A stretch of DNA of 64,000 nt from Neorhizobium alkalisoli (GTDB taxonomy: Bacteria > Pseudomonadota > Alphaproteobacteria > Rhizobiales > Rhizobiaceae), in assembly GCF_002968635.1 (NCBI RefSeq), contig NZ_PVBN01000008.1, forward strand, positions 202,244-266,243, written 5' to 3'. Shown piece after piece: positions 1 through 7,427 of this stretch (positions within the stretch are counted from its first letter, which is position 1; every line of letters begins with the position of its first letter). A program made the translations under genes and the position numbers. Below the pieces are notes generated by a model, which did no database searches, was not told where the DNA came from, and saw nothing but the letters and a program-made list of their open reading frames with translations.

Positions 1-480
1 GAGGGATATGCTGGTGAAACGGCCTCGGCGCTGATCCAGCTTGCGAGCCTGATCCTCTCCGCCGAGGACGCCGCCCGATCCGCCGAAGCGGCAGGCCATG
101 CGGGCGTGGCGCAGGCGATCGCCGGCTTCCTGCTGCTGATGCCGGTTCACAGGCAACGCCATCAACTCTATCTGCCGCTCGACATTTTGGCTGCTACCGG
201 GCTTGATCGAGACGCTTTCCTACGCGGCGAGGACAAGCCGCGTATTTCCGCAGCGATCGATGCCTTTGCCGGCCTTGGCCTCGAGCATCTTGCCAAGGCG
301 CGGAAAGCCGGCCGGGTGCCAGCCCCCGTCTTCCCGGCCTTTCTGCCGGTGGCGCTTGCCGAACCTGTCTTGCGCCGCGCGGCGCGAGCCGGGCCCGCTG
401 CGCTCGACCTCTCCCTGCAATCGCCGCAATGGCGGCGCCAAATCAGATTGCTGAAGGCAGGTATCAACCGCCGGTTTTGA
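1..480 (+). CDS. Phytoene/squalene synthase family protein, C-terminal part (cut by window edge)
   Basis: The frame is open from base 1 to a TGA at 478-480, so the true start lies outside the window. The visible 159 residues are helical and Ala/Leu/Arg-rich. They contain a Gly-Tyr-Ala-Gly-Glu-Thr segment followed by an RQR..LYLP stretch, which resembles the C-terminal half of trans-isoprenyl (phytoene/squalene synthase) proteins. The Asp-rich catalytic motifs would lie upstream and cannot be checked. The next gene follows 76 bp downstream on the same strand. The family call is from memory of this arrangement beside trmFO in rhizobia. The role, if right, is head-to-head prenyl condensation or an assembly-factor-like function. 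Confidence 0.6.
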   Translation, partial: EGYAGETASALIQLASLILSAEDAARSAEAAGHAGVAQAIAGFLLLMPVHRQRHQLYLPLDILAATGLDRDAFLRGEDKPRISAAIDAFAGLGLEHLAKARKAGRVPAPVFPAFLPVALAEPVLRRAARAGPAALDLSLQSPQWRRQIRLLKAGINRRF

Positions 481-556
481 ACGGACGCCAAATTCGCACA
501 AGGCTCGTCGTTTAAAGCGGCCAAGGCATAGGCAGGCGCATCAAAGGAGAAGCGGC

Positions 557-1063
557 GTGAGTCCCGTCATTGTCTGGTTGATCATCTTCGTGCTCTTGAT
601 GGCGCTCGCCTACTACGTGACCCGTCTGATCGGCAAGGATCAGGAGGGCAACCGTCACGATACCGGCCTTGCCATCCTGGAATTCGGTCGCGCCTTTCCG
701 AACGAGGCGATCCGTAGCTTGCACGTAACCGCCGATGCTGAGGCGATCTTCGTCCGGCTGTACGGCAGCAAAGCCGGCTTTATGCGCAGCCGCCGCAGCC
801 ACTACGCCTGCCACTTGATCGCTCCCGGCCGGGTGCGTGTCTTTCCGCTGCCGAACGCGAAGGGATTCAGTGTCGAATTCCTCGACGCGCCGACACAGAA
901 CGGAACCTTCGTCTTCTCTTCGGAAAAAGAGGCGGCTGAAGTCTCGCTCTGGCTGCTCGACAACTATGTCAATATTCCCGATCGCGGAGCCGACGAAACG
1001 TCGGAAGCGCCCGCTGAACCTGACGCCTCCGGCGGAAGCGTCAGTCCCGATCGAGCCAATTAG
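557..1063 (+). CDS. Single-pass membrane protein of unknown function
   Basis: The product has 168 residues. One hydrophobic helix at about residues 4-23 ([18 protein letters not shown]) is followed by a soluble domain with several beta-type segments and an acidic, Ala/Pro-rich tail from about residue 145. The start has AGGAG about 10 bases upstream. I recognise no catalytic motif. It is probably inner-membrane anchored with the bulk in the cytoplasm, because positive charge follows the helix. Its 3' end overlaps the convergent trmFO gene by 23 bp. It lies downstream of the synthase-like gene on the same strand and may be co-transcribed with it. Confidence 0.75.
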   Translation: MSPVIVWLIIFVLLMALAYYVTRLIGKDQEGNRHDTGLAILEFGRAFPNEAIRSLHVTADAEAIFVRLYGSKAGFMRSRRSHYACHLIAPGRVRVFPLPNAKGFSVEFLDAPTQNGTFVFSSEKEAAEVSLWLLDNYVNIPDRGADETSEAPAEPDASGGSVSPDRAN

Positions 1064-2450
1064 AGCAGTCCTGCAAGGCACGAGCCGCCAGCAACTGCCG
1101 TTTCATCACCGTCTTGTCCTTGCCGCGAAAACGCTTGACGCCTTCCGGTTTGACGATCGAGCCGGGCTCCAGCTCCGGAAACAATCCGAAATTGACGTTC
1201 ATCGGCTGGAAGGAGCGTTTTCCCGGTTCGTCTTCCGAAACCAGATGGCCGCCGGTGATATGGCCGAGCAGCGAACCGAAGGCGGTCGTTGCCGGCGGGC
1301 TGACCAGTGGCTCACCCTTGCGCTCGGCGGCGGCGAAACGACCTGCCAGAAGGCCGATTGCGGCACTTTCCACATATCCTTCGCAGCCGGTGATCTGACC
1401 CGCGAAACGCAGACCCGCCCTGCTTTTGAGAGTCAGCGTCTTGTCCAAGAGCACGGGCGAGTGGATATAGGTGTTGCGGTGCAGGCCTCCGAGGCGTGCA
1501 AATTCCGCATTCTGCAGGCCCGGAATCATCCGGAAAATCTCCGCCTGCGCGCCATATTTGAGCTTCGTCTGGAAACCCACCATGTTGTAGAGCGTGCCGA
1601 GCGCGTTGTCCTGGCGAAGCTGCACGACGGCATAGGCCTTCACGGTCGGATTGTGGGCATTGGTCAGCCCCATCGGCTTCATCGGTCCATGACGCAGCGT
1701 CTCCCGGCCGCGCTCCGCCATTACCTCGATCGGCAGACAGCCGTCGAAGTAAGGTGTGCCTTCCCATTCCTTGAAGCCGACCGTATCGCCGGCGATGAGC
1801 GCGTCGACGAAGGCATTATACTGCGCTTCATCCAAGGGGCAGTTGATATAGTCCTTGCCTGTGCCGCCCGGGCCGACCTTGTCGTAACGCGACTGGTACC
1901 AGCAGATGTCCATGTCGATCGAATCGCGATGGACGATCGGCGCGATGGCATCGAAAAAGGCGAGCGAATCTTCGCCGGTCTCCGCCTGAATGGCGGTCGC
2001 GAGTGCCGATGAGGTGAGGGGGCCGGTGGCGATGATCGCCAGATCCCATTCCTTCGGCGGCAGCCCCTGGATTTCCTCGCGAACCACGGTGATCAGCGGA
2101 TGCCTTTCGATCGCCTCGGTAACCGCTTCGGAAAAGCCGTCACGGTCGACGGCGAGCGCGCCGCCCGCAGGTACCTGGTTCCTGTCGGCCGAGGCGATGA
2201 TCAAGGAATTGGCAAGCCGCATTTCCGCGTGGATGACGCCGACCGCATTGGCTGTCGCATCGTCGGAGCGGAAGGAATTGGAGCATACGAGTTCGGCCAG
2301 ACCATCGGTCTTGTGGGCGTCGGTGCCGCGCACGCCGCGCATTTCATGGAGAATCACCGGCACGCCAGCCTGAGCGATTTGCCAGGAGGCTTCCGATCCG
2401 GCGAGGCCGCCGCCGATGACATGGATGGGAGAAAGGGAATTGTTGGTCAT
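1041..2450 (-). CDS. trmFO: TrmFO: folate/FAD-dependent tRNA(U54) methyltransferase
   Basis: The 469-residue product would form 5-methyluridine at position 54 of the tRNA T-loop, using methylenetetrahydrofolate as carbon donor and FAD/NAD(P)H as reductant. The N-terminus has the FAD dinucleotide-binding motif ([13 protein letters not shown], residues 11-23). The family hallmarks [22 protein letters not shown] and a C-terminal [19 protein letters not shown] block are present. The length is normal for the family. It is transcribed alone on the minus strand, and a terminator stands between its start and the upstream DUF1127 gene. The 3' end overlaps the convergent membrane-protein gene. Confidence 0.96.
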   Translation of the reverse strand: MTNNSLSPIHVIGGGLAGSEASWQIAQAGVPVILHEMRGVRGTDAHKTDGLAELVCSNSFRSDDATANAVGVIHAEMRLANSLIIASADRNQVPAGGALAVDRDGFSEAVTEAIERHPLITVVREEIQGLPPKEWDLAIIATGPLTSSALATAIQAETGEDSLAFFDAIAPIVHRDSIDMDICWYQSRYDKVGPGGTGKDYINCPLDEAQYNAFVDALIAGDTVGFKEWEGTPYFDGCLPIEVMAERGRETLRHGPMKPMGLTNAHNPTVKAYAVVQLRQDNALGTLYNMVGFQTKLKYGAQAEIFRMIPGLQNAEFARLGGLHRNTYIHSPVLLDKTLTLKSRAGLRFAGQITGCEGYVESAAIGLLAGRFAAAERKGEPLVSPPATTAFGSLLGHITGGHLVSEDEPGKRSFQPMNVNFGLFPELEPGSIVKPEGVKRFRGKDKTVMKRQLLAARALQDCSNWLDRD

Positions 2451-2505
2451 GGCCGGCTCAATATCATGACGTTTGCCTAACCCAAATCAAAAATGGGGCG
2501 GAATC

Positions 2506-2531
2506 AAAAAGGCACCTGATCAGGTGCCTTT
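2506..2531 (-). terminator. Rho-independent terminator of the first DUF1127 gene
   Basis: A perfect dyad GGCACCTGATCAGGTGCC (2511-2528) is flanked by A and T runs. Read on the minus strand it ends in TTTTTG. It lies about 90 bases past the stop of the small DUF1127 gene and before trmFO, so it insulates the two. Confidence 0.85.
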
Positions 2532-2618
2532 GATACGTCCTTGGATGTTCTGCCTGGCATGCCGTTGGCTTTTCGCCGCTGCGGCGTCGCGCGGCGCAAA
2601 TCCGGCTTGCTGGGCGGC

Positions 2619-2762
2619 TTAGCGGAAGGAGCGCGATGCGATGTTACGGATATCGTAACGGGTCAGACCGATGTCGTTGAGCGCCTGGTTGGAAAGGTTG
2701 CCAAGCTCGTTCATCGTGCGGCGGTAGCTGATCCAGTTCTTAGCGATGCGGATCGGGTTCAT
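2619..2762 (-). CDS. DUF1127 small Arg-rich protein (47 aa)
   Basis: Reading minus from ATG at 2762 gives a 47-residue basic protein, MNPIRIAKNWISYRRTMNEL to ...SRSFR. It carries the DUF1127 pattern: W..YR.T..EL..LS...L.DIG..R.DI..IA. A GAGGAAAC ribosome-binding site stands just before the start. Such proteins are very common in Rhizobiaceae. In Agrobacterium, members have been linked to phosphate and carbon metabolism and to post-transcriptional control, but the molecular role of this one is unknown. A second copy lies about 245 bp upstream in the same direction with its own terminator, so each is a separate unit. Confidence 0.88.
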   Translation of the reverse strand: MNPIRIAKNWISYRRTMNELGNLSNQALNDIGLTRYDIRNIASRSFR

Positions 2763-2840
2763 GGTCGTTTCCTCAAGATTTGTCCTGATGCTCTGTCGTC
2801 ATCAGCGATGTCAGTCTTATACAACCGCATAATAAGAAAG

Positions 2841-2852
2841 TGCAGTGCAAAA
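2841..2852 (+). promoter_or_regulatory. TGC-N3-GCA dyad upstream of DUF1127 gene (PhaR-like candidate)
   Basis: TGCAGTGCAAAA lies about 80 bases upstream of the DUF1127 start. It fits 11 of 12 positions of the TGCRNYGCASMA operator I recall for rhizobial PhaR. A second dyad, CATGCA-N4-TGCATG, follows at 2866-2881. Function is inferred only from sequence. Confidence 0.35.
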
Positions 2853-2865
2853 AATATGCGACTGC

Positions 2866-2881
2866 CATGCAAATGTGCATG
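2866..2881. promoter_or_regulatory. Perfect dyad CATGCA-N4-TGCATG upstream of DUF1127 gene
   Basis: This is a 16-bp perfect inverted repeat, about 105 bases upstream of the 2619-2762 gene and next to the TGC-N3-GCA site. Its size and position suit a dimeric regulator's operator. The regulator is unknown. Confidence 0.3.
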
Positions 2882-2945
2882 AGGTTGATGAATTTTACAG
2901 CTGAGCCTGAAAATCCGGCACGGAATGCAAAGGGCTGAAAATAAA

Positions 2946-2979
2946 AGAAAAGCGCCTCCCCGGAGGGAGGCGCTTTTAA
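2946..2979 (-). terminator. Rho-independent terminator of the second DUF1127 gene
   Basis: AAAAGCGCCTCCC and GGGAGGCGCTTTT form a long stem around a short loop. On the minus strand the U-rich tail reads TTTTCTTTTATTTT. It sits 30-60 bases past the stop of the DUF1127 gene at 3007. Confidence 0.9.
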
Positions 2980-3006
2980 AAGTCGGTGGTACCGGGCTTG
3001 GTCGGC

Positions 3007-3153
3007 TTAGAAGCCGACTGCAGTCCGTGCAACGCGGCGGATGTCTGCGCGGCCGATGCCGAGGTCGTTGAGTTCACGGTCGCTCATGCGGCCGAGCTCG
3101 TTGACGGTTTCGCGGTACTTGCGCCAGCTGGTGAGCTTCTGTGCGATGTTCAT
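3007..3153 (-). CDS. DUF1127 small protein (48 aa)
   Basis: The start is set at ATG 3153, not at the longer open frame to 3267, because AAGGGACAAGATC before it is a good ribosome-binding site and the resulting 48 residues (MNIAQKLTSWRKYRETVNEL...) exactly fill the DUF1127 pattern: W.KYRETVNEL.RMSDRELNDLGI.RADI. The product is basic and soluble with no signal peptide. It is a paralogue of the gene at 2619-2762. It has its own terminator downstream, and a TTGC-GTT-GCAA dyad sits in its promoter region. Function is unknown beyond the general regulatory association of DUF1127 proteins in alphaproteobacteria. Confidence 0.9.
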   Translation of the reverse strand: MNIAQKLTSWRKYRETVNELGRMSDRELNDLGIGRADIRRVARTAVGF

Positions 3154-3215
3154 GATCTTGTCCCTTTCAAGGCCCTTGCCAGCAGCCCCTTCGGCGCTGA
3201 CTTCAATCTCATGAC

Positions 3216-3250
3216 CACTAATATATGTTGCGTTGCAAAAAGTAACAGCG
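3216..3250 (-). promoter_or_regulatory. Probable promoter of the second DUF1127 gene, containing a TTGC-N3-GCAA dyad
   Basis: On the minus strand TGTTAC, 16 bases, then TATATT form a plausible -35/-10 pair about 70 bases upstream of the start. The spacer holds TTGCAACGCAA (3228-3238), a perfect TTGC-N3-GCAA dyad matching 11 of 12 PhaR-like consensus positions. A protein bound there would occlude RNA polymerase. Confidence 0.4.
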
Positions 3251-3359
3251 CCTATTCGGTATGCCACCTATGCAGCCAGCGCATTACGAAACGATTAACC
3301 AATGCGCGGGGTGGGTAAACAATGGGCATTTTTGCACGGCTCTCCGGAAAATTGTCCTT

Positions 3360-3371
3360 TGCGGTGCAAAA
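3360..3371 (+). promoter_or_regulatory. TGC-N3-GCA dyad at the 3' end of the sRNA locus
   Basis: TGCGGTGCAAAA forms the perfect dyad TTTGC-GGT-GCAAA (3358-3370) and overlaps the A/T tract of the sRNA terminator. It is one of four such dyads within 0.8 kb. It could be an operator or chance overlap with the U tract. Confidence 0.25.
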
Positions 3372-3492
3372 AAATAACGCCCACCGGGGGAGGAGATCCG
3401 GTGGGCGTCATTTGTAACGACCGGCGATTTGGGAGGAGGAGGATCGCCAGTCCCATCGGGCTCACGCTGGGAGGAGGAGTGCGTCGCCCGAA
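3368..3492 (-). ncRNA. Alpha-r14/NfeR1-like trans-acting sRNA with three anti-Shine-Dalgarno loops
   Basis: On the minus strand the RNA folds into three successive hairpins. The first (3458-3489) has a GGGC..ACGC stem and a 13-nt loop. The second (3423-3448) has a GGCGAT stem and a 14-nt loop. The third (3377-3408) has a perfect 11-bp stem and a 10-nt loop, and is followed by TTATTTTTTT, making it a rho-independent terminator. Every loop exposes CUCCUCCC, the complement of a ribosome-binding site. This three-loop arrangement is the hallmark of the rhizobial alpha-r14 family, whose Sinorhizobium member NfeR1 is about 123 nt long and affects osmoadaptation and nodulation. The 5' end is estimated from the first hairpin, and no convincing promoter was identified. 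Nothing codes for protein here. The family assignment is from memory. Confidence 0.85.
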
Positions 3493-3501
3493 TTTCTGTC
3501 A

Positions 3502-3516
3502 CGGGATCAGATCCCG
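3502..3516. promoter_or_regulatory. Perfect dyad CGGGATC-A-GATCCCG just upstream of the sRNA
   Basis: This 15-bp perfect inverted repeat ends about 10 bases upstream of the predicted sRNA 5' end, where the -10 region would be expected. It could be an operator controlling the sRNA. It could also be a 5' hairpin if the transcript starts earlier. Confidence 0.35.
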
Positions 3517-3802
3517 AGGGCACCTTTCATTCCGAAACGGTTGCCAAGCCGTCCGAACCAGAGAGACTGGAGAACGTTCCAATCAATCTCTGTGTCTGCA
3601 TATTACGAAGCCGTACGCTCATTGTGCAGTGCAATATGGGAATGGATGACATGCAATCCCCGCATGCCTTCATTCCAGTTGATTCCAATCTACACATTAG
3701 AATTTAATAAAAAGTTAAGCATCCGCGACGGCCGGATGGCAGGCCGCCGGGAGCATGTTTTCCGGGCTTTTGCGGAAGTGCCAAAAAACCGTCATTTTCC
3801 CT
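3517..3802. other. Intergenic region between sRNA and tRNA-Leu, no gene seen
   Basis: No frame here has a ribosome-binding site or protein-like composition. The centre is AT-rich around 3690-3720. The one notable element is TTGTGCAGTGCA (3622-3633), whose minus-strand reading matches all 12 positions of the PhaR-like consensus. The right end runs into the tRNA promoter. Confidence 0.5.
3622..3633 (-). promoter_or_regulatory. Full match to PhaR-like TGCRNYGCASMA motif
   Basis: The minus strand reads TGCACTGCACAA. It lies about 130 bases upstream of the sRNA 5' end. It is identical in core layout to the site in front of the phasin gene at 59111. Binding is not demonstrated. Confidence 0.4.
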
Positions 3803-3830
3803 TTGCGCGCGCTGAAACGGGTGATATAGA
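3803..3830 (+). promoter_or_regulatory. Sigma-70-type promoter of tRNA-Leu
   Basis: TTGCGC, a 16-base spacer, then TATAGA. The predicted start near 3837 leaves about 45 bases of 5' leader before the tRNA. Rhizobial stable-RNA promoters commonly have this form. Confidence 0.6.
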
Positions 3831-3882
3831 GACGCGCGCTCCGGAAGGCCTCAGGCCACGAGGATTTTCGACGCGGTGGGGC

Positions 3883-3967
<85 letters not shown>

Positions 3968-4114
3968 GCACCGCCGGGAGTGCGGTCCGAGCCGGGTCTG
4001 GCGAGCAGGACCGGCGCTCCTTGAAGCCGCGGCCGGTCTCACAAGGTTCCGGCGATGTGCTCATGAAAACGAACGGCTGTCTGGGCACCGCCGCCACGAT
4101 ATGAAGGTTTAAAA

Positions 4115-5605
4115 ATGCAGGTTACCGAAACGCTCGCTGAAGGGCTGAAGCGCGAAATCAAGGTCGTTATCCCGAAGAAGGATATGGAGGCCGAACTGAA
4201 CGTTCGCCTCGCCGACGCCAAGGACAAGGTCCGCATCAACGGTTTCCGTCCGGGCAAGGTGCCGCTTCCGCATCTCAAGAAGATGTACGGCAAGTCGATC
4301 ATGGCCGACCTCGTCAACGAGATCGTTCGCGAACGCCCGACCAAGATCCTCTCGGAGCGCGGCGAAAAGTCGGCGACGCAGCCGTCGGTCGCCATGACCG
4401 AGGATGAGGCCGAAGCCGAAAAGATCCTGAATGCTCAGGCCGATTTCGAGTTCACGCTCTCCTATGAAGTCATTCCGCCGATCGAGCTGAAGCCGACCAG
4501 CGGTCTGTCCGTCGTGCGCGAGGTGGTGGAAGTCACCGAAGAGGAAGTCACCGAGCAGATCGAAAAGATCGCCGAAAGCGCCCGCACCTTCGAAGCCAAG
4601 AAGGGCAAGGCCGCCGATGGCGACCGCGTCACCATGAACTATCTCGGCAAGGTCGACGGCGAAGCCTTTGATGGCGGCGCTGCCGAGGACGCCGAGCTGG
4701 TTCTCGGTTCGGGCCGCTTCATTCCGGGCTTCGAAGATCAGCTCGTCGGTGTCAAGGCCGGCGACGAAAAGCAGATCACCGTGACCTTCCCGGCTGACTA
4801 TCCGGCCGCCAACCTGGCCGGCAAGGACGCCACCTTCGACATCACTGTCAAGGAGGTCGCCGCACCGGCACCCATCGAAATCAACGACGAACTTGCCTCC
4901 AAGCTCGGCATCGAATCCGTCGACCGTCTCAAGGAGATCGTCCGCGGCCAGATCGAAAGCCAGTACGGCAGCGTCACCCGCCAGAAGGTGAAGCGTCAGA
5001 TCCTCGACCAGCTCGACGAACTCTACAAGTTCGACACCCCGCAGGGCCTCGTCGATGCCGAGTTCGAAAATATCTGGCGTCAGATCAACACCGATCTGCA
5101 GCAGTCCGGCAAGACCTTCGCGGATGAAGACACCACCGAGGAAGATGCTCGCACCGAATACCGCAAGCTCGCCGAGCGTCGCGTTCGCCTGGGTCTCGTT
5201 CTCTCCGAAATCGGCGAAAAGGCTGGCGTCGAAGTGACCGAGGAAGAGATGCAGCGTGCCCTTTACGCTCAGCTTCAGCAGTTCCCAGGCCAGCAGAAGG
5301 AAATCCTCGATTTCTTCCGCAACACCCCCGGCGCTTCCGCTTCGCTCCGCGCTCCGATCTTCGAAGAGAAGGTCGTGGACAAGCTGCTCTCCGAAATCAA
5401 GGTCACCGACAAGACCGTGACGAAGGAAGAGCTGATGGCCGAAGAAGAGGCCGAGTCCGCTGAAAAGCCGGCCAAGAAGAAGGCTGCTCCGAAGAAGGCT
5501 GCCAAGGCCGAAGCGGCTGACGAAGCCGGCGAAGGTGAGGAAGCTGCCGCTCCGAAGAAGAAGGCTGCTCCGAAGAAGAAGGCCGCTGAAGACAGCGCCG
5601 AATAA
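4115..5605 (+). CDS. tig: Trigger factor, ribosome-associated chaperone/prolyl isomerase
   Basis: The product has 496 residues. It docks at the ribosomal exit tunnel and folds nascent chains. The N-terminal ribosome-binding signature GFRPGKVP sits at residues 43-50. An FKBP-type PPIase domain ([14 protein letters not shown]...F.GG) lies at about 165-250, and the long helical chaperone arms follow. The last 60 residues are a repetitive Lys/Ala/Glu tail (KKKAAPKK), longer than in E. coli but usual in rhizobia. ATG 4115 has GAAGG about 10 bases before it. A strong terminator follows the stop, so it is monocistronic. The long open frame on the opposite strand is a codon-bias shadow. Confidence 0.98.
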   Translation: MQVTETLAEGLKREIKVVIPKKDMEAELNVRLADAKDKVRINGFRPGKVPLPHLKKMYGKSIMADLVNEIVRERPTKILSERGEKSATQPSVAMTEDEAEAEKILNAQADFEFTLSYEVIPPIELKPTSGLSVVREVVEVTEEEVTEQIEKIAESARTFEAKKGKAADGDRVTMNYLGKVDGEAFDGGAAEDAELVLGSGRFIPGFEDQLVGVKAGDEKQITVTFPADYPAANLAGKDATFDITVKEVAAPAPIEINDELASKLGIESVDRLKEIVRGQIESQYGSVTRQKVKRQILDQLDELYKFDTPQGLVDAEFENIWRQINTDLQQSGKTFADEDTTEEDARTEYRKLAERRVRLGLVLSEIGEKAGVEVTEEEMQRALYAQLQQFPGQQKEILDFFRNTPGASASLRAPIFEEKVVDKLLSEIKVTDKTVTKEELMAEEEAESAEKPAKKKAAPKKAAKAEAADEAGEGEEAAAPKKKAAPKKKAAEDSAE

Positions 5606-5625
5606 GCTTCGCATTGAATGTGTAG

Positions 5626-5657
5626 AAAAGCCGGGTCGGCGACGATCCGGCTTTTTT
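5626..5657 (+). terminator. Rho-independent terminator of tig
   Basis: AAAAGCCGG...CCGGCTTTTTTG forms a GC-rich stem with one imperfect pair and a run of six T, 20 bases after the stop codon. Confidence 0.92.
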
Positions 5658-5685
5658 GTTGCGACAACCTCCAAAGTTCTCCGCC

Positions 5686-7308
5686 ATGATCCGCATCGAA
5701 AACATCAGCAAATCGAATAGCCATCGCATTCTCTTTATCGAAGCCTCGGCTGCGTTGAACCGGGGTGAAAAGATCGGACTCGTCGGCCCGAACGGTGCCG
5801 GCAAGACCACGCTTTTCCGAATGATCACCGGTCAGGAAGTCCCCGACGAGGGACAGGTCACGGTCGAAAAGCACGTCACCATCGGCTATTTCAGCCAGGA
5901 TGTCGGCGAAATGTCCGGCCGCAGCGCCGCGACCGAGGTGATGGACGGGGCAGGGCCTGTGAGCGAGGTCGCTGCCGAACTCCGCGAACTCGAAGCCGCC
6001 ATGGTTGATCCGGACCGCATGGACGAGATGGATCAGATCATCGAACGTTATGGCGAAGTCCAGGCGCGCTACGAGGAACTAGACGGATACGGACTCGAGG
6101 GTCGCGCTCGCGAGGTGCTCGCCGGATTGAGCTTTACGCAGGAAATGATGGACGGCGATGTCGGCAAGCTTTCGGGCGGCTGGAAGATGCGCGTGGCGCT
6201 CGCCCGCATCCTGCTCATGCGCCCTGATGTCATGCTGCTCGACGAGCCGAGCAACCATCTCGATCTCGAGAGCCTGATTTGGCTCGAGTCCTTCCTCAAG
6301 GGCTACGACGGTGCGCTGCTGATGACCTCGCACGACCGGGAGTTCATGAACCGCATCGTCACCAAGATCATCGAGATCGATGCCGGATCCTTGACCACCT
6401 ATTCCGGCGATTACGCCTTTTATGAACAGCAGCGGGCGCAGAACGAAAAGCAGCAGCAGGCGCAGTTCGAGCGCCAGCAGGCCATGCTTGCCAAGGAAAT
6501 CAAGTTCATCGAGCGCTTCAAGGCTCGTGCATCCCATGCCGCGCAAGTGCAAAGCCGCGTCAAAAAACTGGACAAGATCGAGCGCGTCGAACCGCCGAAA
6601 CGCCGGCAGGCGGTGGCATTCGAATTCCAGCCAGCGCCGCGTTCCGGCGAAGACGTCGTAAACCTCAAGGGCGTTCACAAGAAGTACGGCAGCCGCTCGA
6701 TCTACGAAGGGCTGGATTTCATGGTCCGCCGCAAGGAGCGCTGGTGCATCATGGGCATCAATGGTGCCGGCAAGTCGACCCTCTTGAAGCTGGTGGCCGG
6801 TACGGCGGAGCCTGATGACGGCAATGTCACCGTGGGTGCCAGCGTCAAGATGGGTTATTTCGCCCAGCATGCCATGGATGTCCTCGACGGAGAGCTGACG
6901 GTCTTCGAATGGCTGGAGGCCGAGTTTCCGCGGGCCGGGCAGGGGGCGCTGCGGACGCTGGCCGGCTGCTTCGGCTTTTCCGGCGACGACGTGGAAAAGA
7001 AGTGTCGGGTGCTTTCGGGCGGCGAAAAGGCACGGCTGGTGATGGCCGCCATGCTCTTCGATCCGCCGAATTTCCTGGTCCTCGACGAGCCCACCAACCA
7101 CCTCGACCTCGATACAAAGGAAATGCTGATCAAGGCGCTGTCCGATTATGAGGGCACGATGCTCTTCGTTTCGCACGACCGGCATTTCCTTGCCGAGCTT
7201 TCAAACCGTGTTCTCGAACTCACACCCGAGGGTATCCATCGCTATGACGGCGGATACACGGAATATGTCGAACGGACCGGTTACGAAGCGCCTGGCCTGA
7301 GGTCCTGA
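5686..7308 (+). CDS. ABC-F family ATP-binding protein (two nucleotide-binding domains, soluble)
   Basis: The 540-residue protein has two ABC ATPase domains and no membrane segments, as in the ABC-F (Uup/EttA/YbiT/YheS) translation-factor family. Domain 1 has Walker A GPNGAGKT (34-41), signature LSGGWKMR and Walker B MLLDEPSNHLD. A charged linker rich in Gln/Lys and coiled-coil-like (about 245-310) separates it from domain 2, with Walker A GINGAGKS, signature LSGGEKAR and LDEPTNHLD. ATG 5686 is chosen because the domain begins MIRIENISK and the upstream frame runs through the tig terminator. The likely role is on the ribosome (relief of stalls or antibiotic protection) rather than transport. 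The exact subfamily is not resolved. Confidence 0.93.
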   Translation: MIRIENISKSNSHRILFIEASAALNRGEKIGLVGPNGAGKTTLFRMITGQEVPDEGQVTVEKHVTIGYFSQDVGEMSGRSAATEVMDGAGPVSEVAAELRELEAAMVDPDRMDEMDQIIERYGEVQARYEELDGYGLEGRAREVLAGLSFTQEMMDGDVGKLSGGWKMRVALARILLMRPDVMLLDEPSNHLDLESLIWLESFLKGYDGALLMTSHDREFMNRIVTKIIEIDAGSLTTYSGDYAFYEQQRAQNEKQQQAQFERQQAMLAKEIKFIERFKARASHAAQVQSRVKKLDKIERVEPPKRRQAVAFEFQPAPRSGEDVVNLKGVHKKYGSRSIYEGLDFMVRRKERWCIMGINGAGKSTLLKLVAGTAEPDDGNVTVGASVKMGYFAQHAMDVLDGELTVFEWLEAEFPRAGQGALRTLAGCFGFSGDDVEKKCRVLSGGEKARLVMAAMLFDPPNFLVLDEPTNHLDLDTKEMLIKALSDYEGTMLFVSHDRHFLAELSNRVLELTPEGIHRYDGGYTEYVERTGYEAPGLRS

Positions 7309-7427
7309 CGGGATCAGAGAACCAGGTGGCGAACGGCATATCGGAGTTGCTCTCATTTGCAGCGGGCGGCCGGTCATGAATGGTTAACGTCCGGTTGCTA
7401 GGTTCCGCGGCGCCACGAGGGGACGAT

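Noticed and set aside
4109..5674. 521-codon open frame antisense to trigger factor
   Set aside because: Phe/Leu/Gly-rich composition is the complement of the Glu/Lys/Ala codons of tig. It has no ribosome-binding site and runs through the terminator.
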